A stretch of 64,000 nucleotides of DNA from Argopecten irradians (Eukaryota > Mollusca > Bivalvia > Pectinida > Pectinidae): assembly GCF_041381155.1 (NCBI RefSeq), contig NC_091139.1, forward strand, positions 10,912,383-10,976,382, given 5' to 3'. The translations under genes and the position numbers were made by a program. Below the pieces are notes generated by a model. It worked only from the letters and a program-made list of their open reading frames with translations, searched no databases and was not told the DNA's origin. Numbering within the stretch: the stretch's first letter is position 1; every line of letters begins with the position of its first letter. Shown here one piece after another: positions 21,301 to 30,300 of this stretch.

Positions 21301-24300
21301 GCAGAAGAGGAAGACAAAGTAAAGTCAATGCCAAAAGAGAGGAATGTGAGCCTACACTAGTTGCAGAAGACATTAACATTCCAGAGGACACACCAAGTGA
21401 AAATAAGGGCAGGACAAGCAGAAGAGGTAGACCAAGTAAAGTCAATGCCAAAAGAGAGGAATGTGAGCCTACACTAGTTGCAGAAGAGATTAACATTCCA
21501 GAGGCCACACCAAGTGAAAATACAAGCAGAAGAGGTAGACAAAGTAAAGTCACTAGGGGAGACAATAAAACTAAGGCTTTGGCAGGCAATTCCAAAAGAG
21601 AGGAATGTGAGCCTACACTAGTTGCAGAAGACATTAACATTCCAGAGGATACACCAAACTCTGAAGATGAAGCCACACAGGTTGTTGATGAAGACAGTGT
21701 CGTATCGGAGAAAGCTACTGTGGCATTGAAAACAGGCAAAGGTAGAGGCAGAAGAAGTAAAGCTAAAGAGGTTAAAGAGGAATTGGAGGAAGCAGCTACA
21801 CAAATGGTAGAGGATACAGAAACACATGGGGATGAAACCGTACCAAATGATAAGGTCAAGGGTCATAGGGGTGGTTCAAATAAAAGAGGGAAAGAAAAGG
21901 AGGAAGAGGAAGAAGTGACTCAGATGGTGGAGGATGTGTCAGAGGATGGATCTGTTAGTCCTGCCGGTCGGTCACCGAAGAAGTCTGGAGGAAGGGATGA
22001 GGTTACTGGTGGTGAGGAGGCAACACAGGTATATGGTATGGATTTGGATGAGGAGGAGATGGACCAACCCAGGAGCAAGACAGGACATGGGAAGGTGGTG
22101 TCGCCCAGACGGAAGGTAGACAAAGTAAAAAAGGATCTCGCAGGCTTACCGGCACTACAGCCAAGTAAGGAAGGTAGGGATATGAAGGATTACAAAAAAT
22201 GTATTGGAAAATTCTGGTTTGTTTTATAAAGACTGTTTATATGATAAAAAAGAGAAAAATTCAACTTCTTACATAATATCCAACTTTCAATATCAAAATA
22301 ACCTAGAGCTTTCAATGCAACTAGGTTGAAAATCTTTTTTTAAAGTTTTTCCAGTAAAAACTAGTAGTGATTGATAAAATATTGGTTGTAGTACGTGTAT
22401 AATGTTTTACCATACATAAACTGACCTATTGGCTGGTACAGATGTTGAGGCCGCAACACAGATATATGGGGAGGCCAATGACGACGACGAGGACACTCCA
22501 CCTCTTAGTGAGGAGGTAAAGTTCTATTCCCCTTTCCTATGTTGCAAAAATAAATTTTATGATCTCAATTATCAAACTCTATGTGTCGGGGCTATTTTCA
22601 CACTTGGTATACACATTGTCCTATTAGCATATAATCATTGATAGGATGTGGAAGTCATGATGAATAACAGCAGGATTTTTAGGTCACCTGAGACGAAGTC
22701 TCAAGTGACCTATTCTAATCACCTTTTGTCCGTCGTCGTCCGTCATGCGTCGTATGTCCGTAAACAATTTACATTTTCGACTTCTTCTCCAAAACTGCTG
22801 AAGCAATTTCAATGAAATTTTGCACAAACCTTCTAAGGCATAAGGCCAATCAAAATTGTGAATTATATGGTCCCCCCCCCCCAGGGAGCTATGGGAGGGG
22901 CCAAAAGGGGTAAAATTGACTAAAATTTCAAAAATCTTCTTCTCCACTCACAGATGTGATGGAATTAAATACTCTTCATAGATAGAAAGGTCATAAGGTC
23001 CTTTACAAAAATCGTGAATTATATGACCCTGGGGTCTCAGGTTTCCCCCCTGGGGAGGGGGTTAAGTTTACTATAGTTTATATAGGGAAAAACATATTTT
23101 TGAGTATTATTTAATCATTTGTAATAGGAAATGAGTCAAATATTGTCAGAATTATCAGTATGAGATGGCCATTGAATCCTACTAACCAATTTTCCATGAC
23201 TGACCCCCAGGGGCCTTAGGGGCGGGGTCAAAAGGGGTCAAATAGGCTAAAACTTCAAAAATCTTCTTCTGAAATTCTGGAACTGGTAGAATCAAATACT
23301 CTTCATAGATGGAAAGGTCTTAAGGTCCTTTACAAAAATTGTGAATTATATGACCCTGGGGTCTCATGTTTCCCCCTGGGAAGGGGGTCAAGTTTACTAT
23401 AGTTTATATAGGGAAAACACATTTATGAGCATTTTTTGCTCAATTATCATAGGAAATGAGTCAAACTTGTTTAGAATTATTAGCCTGAGATAACATTTTA
23501 ATATCATATCTATATTGGTCCTGGTCAAACCCCTCGGGGCAGAGGGGCAGGGCCAAAATGGGCAAATAGGCTAAAACTTTTAAACTCTTCTTCTTAAATA
23601 CTGGAAATGGTAGAATCAAATACTCTTCATAGATGGACAGGTCTTGAGGTGTTTTATGAAAATTGTGAATTATATGACCCTTGGGTCTCAGTTTTCCCCC
23701 TAGGGAGGGGGTTAAGTTTACTTTATATAAGTTTATATATGGAAAACACATTTTTGAGCATTATTTAGTCAGTATAATAGGAAATTAGTCAATTGTAGTC
23801 AGAATAATCCCTATGTGATGGCCATTGAATCTTATTACCAAATTTTCCATGACTGATCCCCAGGGGCCTTAGGGGCGGTCCCAAAACCGGTCAAATAGGC
23901 TAAAACTTTTAAACTCTTCTTCTGAAATTCTGGAACTGGTAGAATCAAATACTCTGCATAGATAAAAAGGTCTTAAAGTCCTTTACAAAAATTGTGAATA
24001 ATATGACCCTGGGGTCTCATGTTTCCCTCTGGGGAGGGGGTCAAGTTTACTTTAGTTTATATAGGTAAAACACATTTATGAACATTATTTGCCTATTTTC
24101 ATAGGAAATTAGTCAACCTGGGTTAGATTTATTAGTCTGAAATAGCATTTTAACATCCATATCCATATTGGTCATGGCCGACCCCCAGGGACCAGAAGGA
24201 CGGAGCCAAAAGGGGTCAAAATGGTAATTTCAAAAATATTTTTTAAATTCACAGATTTGATGGAACCAGATACTCTTGATAGATTGGAAGGTCTTAAGGC

Positions 24301-27300
24301 CCTTTACAAAAATTTGTGAATTTCATGGCCCTTGGATCTCAGATTTTCCACTGGGGACGGGGTCAAATTTACTAAAGTTTTTATAGGAAAAACACATTTA
24401 GGAACATTAATTGCTTAGTTTTCATAGGAAATTAGTTAATCTGGGTTAGAATTATTAGCCTGAGATAGCATTTTAACACCATATCCATATTGGTCCTGGC
24501 CGACCCCCTGGGCCAAAAGGGGTCAAAATGGATAACATTTCAAAAATCTTTCTTCTGAATTCACAGATTTGATGGAACCAAATAATCTTCATAGATTAAA
24601 AAGTCATATTTATAAAATTACTGACTGACTTCAAGGGTCTGATGGGCAAATATATAGTGTTTATATGCATGTTTTTGTTTCATTCTGTATTTGAACTCAG
24701 GTGACTGTTAAGGCCCATGGGCCTCTTGTTTAACTTCATAGGAGTATGAAATAAATTTTGTTTGAAACTGGAGATTCTCACAAAAGTTTGCAAACAAAAT
24801 TTATTTCGTAACCCTATGAAGTTAAGAAATAGTAACGTCAGTGCTTATAATTAATTTTTCAGACTACATGATAACATAAAAGTACGTTTAAACGTACGAT
24901 TCTTTTGATTTTCCAATGGATTATTTTTTCTGAATTAAAAACGCAACATTGACGTCATGATTACGTCGGATTTTCGCGCCATTCTTGGATTTTTTATATG
25001 ATGAAAATGAATTTTCCAACCAGAGAGTTGGATTTAGTATGAAAACAAATAAAAATTAATTATAAACAAATAATTATTAATAATTACAAGGGATTTAGGG
25101 AGGATTTGGTGTTGATACTTCATCCTTCTTGTGACCTGTATTTCTACATCATCCATGGAGTGCTATTAGAATCTACCCACTATGAAATACCTACATGACT
25201 TTGGAAACCTCCGCCTTCGATTAAATTTCATTTCTCTTGTTCGGTATACAGGTGGTACCAGATAGTGAAGATGTCCTTGGTAAGAGCCCTATAGTACCAC
25301 TACCACAGACATCGCCCCACAAATCGGCTCTCTCAAGTCCAGGCAAACGCAGCAAAAGTCCTTCTCCAAAGAGGGTCAAGTTTGCTATGGCGGTAAGTCT
25401 GTACAGTACACCTACAGTTGCTTTCACGGTGACTAATACAAACCATTGTAAACCTATATCAAAGTGTTCAAATGTTATTAAAAAAAGGTATGACGAAGCA
25501 CCAATTAAACATAGGTATGACGAAGCACCAATTAAACATAGGTATGACGAAGCACCAATTAAACATAGGTATGACGAAGCACCAATTAAACATAGGTATG
25601 ACGAAGCACCAATTAAACATAGGTATGACGAAGCACCAATTAAACATAGGTATGACGAAGCACCATTCAAGTCCATTGCTATAAACATAATGTTCAGATA
25701 TCAAAATTGATCTTTGAAATTGTGAAATTTAAATGCACAGTAATACAAATTATTGATGCTTTACTTCAGTTGTAAAGTACATATCACTTTATCTTAATAT
25801 CATTGATAAATGGTATTTACAGTTCAAGGAAAGAAAGATGGCTTAGAAATAAAATTCTGTAAACCAACTTTCATTCGTGAATATTAAATTTCGCGATTTC
25901 CATTTTAAAACATTTGCGAATATTAACATTCGCAGAGTGAATTAACTTGGATCACAAAATTCGTGAACACAAAAGAAAGTTTTGTTTTTAGTACATTTTT
26001 GTTATTTGGAAGACAATTCAGCTAATGATAACTTTGATAGCAATGTTTTATTTAGTTTTACTTTATTTTTATTTTAGAGCCAATCTTCAGAATCAGCAGT
26101 CGGTGACGAGGATGAAAAAGCTGGTCCATCTACTAGCAACACTGCTACACAGTCTAAAATGGCAACAGAGGAAAAGGCAGAGAAAAGTGTGACAAGAGGT
26201 CGAAGGTCATTGCCTGCTGTTGAAGTTGATGAGGAAGATGTTCCTAGTACTTCAGCGAAAGGTCGTAGGTCACTTCCAGCATCAACTTCAGATAATGCTG
26301 GATCAGGAAAAAAGACTGAAAAGAAAGGAAAGCAGGAAAATAATGACAAGAAAGAAACAGAAGTAGAGGAAAAGACAACAGCTGTTGTCAGAAGGGGTGG
26401 GAGAAGGTCAGTTGGGGTCAAAGTGAGCGAAGAGCTAAAGGTCAAAGATCAAGGTAAAAATGTAACATCAGCTGAGGAAAATGCAGAAGAAAAAGAGGAA
26501 AAGAATGTTAATGTGAAGAAAGATAAACGAAGAGGAAGAAATTCAAAGATTTCAGAAAAAATTGAGGAAAATGTTCCCCAAAATATTGAGGAAAGTGAAA
26601 ATAATGTTGAGCAATTAGCAACAAACAAGGAAAGTACAGAGTCAAAGGTGGAAGCGCCTGTGGAGGAGGTCAAAGGAAGGGGTAGAGGTCGTAGGTCAAT
26701 CCAAGCTGGAGGAAGTGGAGAAAATAAGGAGAAAGCTACTAAGCTTGTTAGGATAAGCAGTAAGAAAGGGGACTCTGAAATGTCCGAGCCTCCTGATACT
26801 TCAGAAACTGTTACGAAAGACACTTCTACTGACAAACAGGAGGAAGAAGTGAGAGGAAAGAATAAGGGAAGGAGATCTAGACAGACAGCTGTGGAAAGCA
26901 AATCAACAGAGGACAATGTTAAGGAGGCACCTAAATCTACTACGGAGGTAAAAGAAAATGAAACAACATCTTCTAGAGGACGGCGATCCAAACAACTTCC
27001 TGAAGATGAGACAAAGAATAAAGAAGAGGGAGAGAAAGAAGCTCCTACAAAAGGCAGAGGCAAAAGGTCAAAATTAAAACCAGTGGAAGAAGAAGATAAA
27101 GAAAACCCAACTGTAGAGAAAGTAGAAAAGGCAGAGAAAGAAAAAGGAAGCAAGAAAGATCATAGTGAAATGAAAGACACTGTTGAAGAAAAAGTAGATG
27201 TTCCCGTAAGTTCGACATCTAGAGGAGGCAGGCGATCTAGACAAGTTTCTAATGTTGACAGTGTAGAACCTGTTCCAGAGAAAAGTGGCAAGGTCATACG

Positions 27301-30300
27301 AGGTAAAGCTAGCAATGCATCTCAGGAGGAAACGACCGAGGATGTCCCTGAACGGGAAGAACAGAAAGGAAAGAAAGTTGGAAAAGGTCGAAAATCTAAA
27401 CAGTTAGTAGAAGAAGAGGAGGTAGCTACTGCAGAAGAACCAGCTCAAGTATCAGAGCCTCCCAAACCTAGACGAGGAGGTCGGGGTAAAAAAGTGGCAG
27501 AATCCTCGCAAAAGGAGGAATTTGAAGAAACTGAGGAAGTGTCAACCACAAACTTAGCTGATGTAAGTGGTGTCTCCGAGAGGAGAATTCGTGGACGCGG
27601 TAAACAGAGTGTGGATCCCGCAAGTGGTGACAGTAAAATTGAAAGTCGGACTAACAGGGGTACGGGTAAACAAAAAGGTGATACTGTGATGGAAGGTAGT
27701 GAAGAAAAGGAGGACTCACAAAATGAGGCTTCTACCTCAACACAGACAAAAACAAAAAGTGCAAATAAGATTAAGGAAGCTAGTGTTTCTAAAGGTAAAG
27801 ATTCTAAAGAGGACGTTACTGAAAAGGAAAGTTCACAGCAAACGAAAAGTAGGAGTAAAGGTAGAGGCAAAGTGTCTAATTCTCCGGAGGATGTGAATGT
27901 GACATTAAGTAGTGATGAAAGCAATTCTGAGGAAGTCAGGAAGGGAAGGGGTAGGAAGGCTAACACATCCAGGAGTGTTTCAGATCAGGAAAGCTCAGAC
28001 TCTAGTCGGAAAGGAAAGGCACCAGCTCGAGGGAAACGTGGTCATAGCCAGGAGGTATTTATATATACATTTTGTCATTTTTCAAAATGAAGACTTCTTA
28101 TGCACAATCTTATATTTAATTATAACGAAATATAATATTATCAACTAATTTTACATTTTTGTCATTTTTTCAAAATGAAGATATCATGATCAACAATCTT
28201 GCACTTTAATTATAATGAAATATAATATTATCAACTAATTTTTAGGTAAAATATGTAATTGGTTAGCTGTAGGATTGCAAGATTCTCGTAAATGATTAAA
28301 CATCTTTGATAGAAGTTTGAATTTATTTTGATATGCTTACTACATGTTTACTACCCTTGTAATCATGTGTTTGTTACTGATCAGGATGTCCTTGAAACAC
28401 CTGCTAAGAAACCTAAAGATAAAGGCGATCTCGGTGGCACACCTGTCCAGTCTAAATCAAATGTATTGTCTGTGGACTCGCCCTCTCTGAGACGAAAGTC
28501 GACAGATCCCAAGCCACGGGTTATGTTTACAGGAATGGAAGATGAACAAGCCCAAAAGGTACTTACACTACTTCAGTAATGTAAGTCTTTTGCCAGAATG
28601 ACATTAATGCTGAATTTTTTTAATGATTTTTTTTCTGCGAACCTTTGGTTAGATTCATATTTCCAGTGGTATAAAATAGAGTATGCCTCTAAGTCTATAT
28701 ATCCAGTTATCATAACTAACCCATTATATTAATGTCCAGATGAATTCTGTTCAAATATGGTCAGTGTGGTTGTAAAATATGGATGTCTATAATTTGACAC
28801 ATCTAATGCTTCAACAAGACTTCCCATGGAAAAATAAGGAACTGAGTTACCATGGAAACATAATAGAGGAACATTTGGTTGCCATATTCTCATTTAAGAG
28901 GTAGCAGTAAACCATTGGCTTACAATTCTAGTTTATTTCAATTTTATACTATTTTTAAAAACATTTGTGTAATGCAACTTTATATAATGAAATTTATAAG
29001 GATTACACCGCTGAGAAGTCCTAAATATCCACTTAAAATTTATACAGATTTTTTTGGAAATGGAAGATTAGGCCACAGCAGAAAATAATGATAATAAATC
29101 ATATGTCTGTGTGCTTGTTTATGAGCTATTGTCAATCAACAATACCTATGCAGTGTTATTTCTGTTTTTAGGTAGTAAAAGATCTCGGTGGTGAGCTGGT
29201 CACTTCTATCCACACCTGTACACACTTAGTCACGGACAAGGTAAAAAAAAAACTAGCTAGCTGGAAATGTCATTTTTATCAACAATTCTAGTTCAATCCC
29301 ACATGAAAAAAATAATTCTGAAAGTCATCAATACTATGTTAGCCAGGAGAGAATTTTCATTTTTCATAACCAGGTATACCTGTACAATTCTCTTTCAATT
29401 TATTGAAATAAAATTTTGTTGAAAATTAATTAAATACATGTACTGTAAACCAGATTCTTTTGCGGCAACTAAATTTTGCAATTTCTGTTTCTTAAAATTG
29501 AACTGATATCTTTGAAATTGATTGTGTAAGAATGGTCTTAAAATATTATTTCGCAGAGATAAACTTTCACAATTTGTGGTTCTTTACAGGTTCGACGGAC
29601 AGTGAAGTTGTTGTGTTGTCTGTCTCGAGGGATTCCCATTGTCCAACCTAGCTGGCTCAGCAGTAGTAAGCAGGCTGGCATGTTTATACAGGGTAAGACA
29701 CAAAGACAAATAAACAGCATTTCTAGTATTAATCTGCCATCGTATATTGAAATGGAAAAAACTAAAAAAAAAATCTTACACAGGCAACATTTGACCTTTT
29801 CCCCAAAGGGATATTTCCTATGTTCATTGAAAAGGTTTGCAATTTGGAGATTAATTTGTAAATCGAAATGGTGGAAATGTTTCATATTTAATTTTGACAG
29901 TTGAAGTTCATTACTACTATTCATGTTTTATATGTAATCAAAAAATTTGAAGGAAAAAGGTAAAGAAAAAAGGTCTTTTTAACAGATTGGCATAAATCAT
30001 GGAATGGTTGATATTAAAAGTCCTTCAAGGATCCTTTGTTACTGATGCATAATCACTGAATTCGGGAAAATTAATCTGATATTTCTATTTACAGATGTTA
30101 CGCCGTACCTAGTAAAGGACACCGCGACGGAGAAGCAGTACAAGTTCTCCCTCCAGAAGTCAATCGAACGTGCTAGTCAGGGCAGCGTGTTACTTGACTA
30201 CCACATCCATGTCACGAAATCTGTCCGCCCAGATCCCACACAAATGAAAGGTAATCATGAAATAATCTTAATATGTTTTAAACATAGCAACATAAAAGTG

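Noticed and set aside
20385-21859. Long minus-strand frames opposite the MDC1 TQ exon (199 and 397 residues)
   Set aside because: Shadows of the 24-bp and roughly 108-120-bp coding repeats. The plus strand has in-phase splice sites and meaningful motifs.
22516-25251. Possible extra MDC1 exons in the long intron
   Set aside because: The intron is mostly the family C element, and the flanking exons join in phase without anything between.
25486-25674. CRISPR-like regular repeats
   Set aside because: Units are head to tail with no spacers, in a eukaryotic intron; a minisatellite.
26449-27966. Minus-strand frames opposite the basic MDC1 exon
   Set aside because: Low-complexity S/F/L shadows of a K/E/S-rich coding exon.
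29602-29904. Open frame of 100 residues starting inside a BRCT exon
   Set aside because: The first 30 codons are MDC1 BRCT1 in its true frame; the remainder is intron read-through after a good donor.
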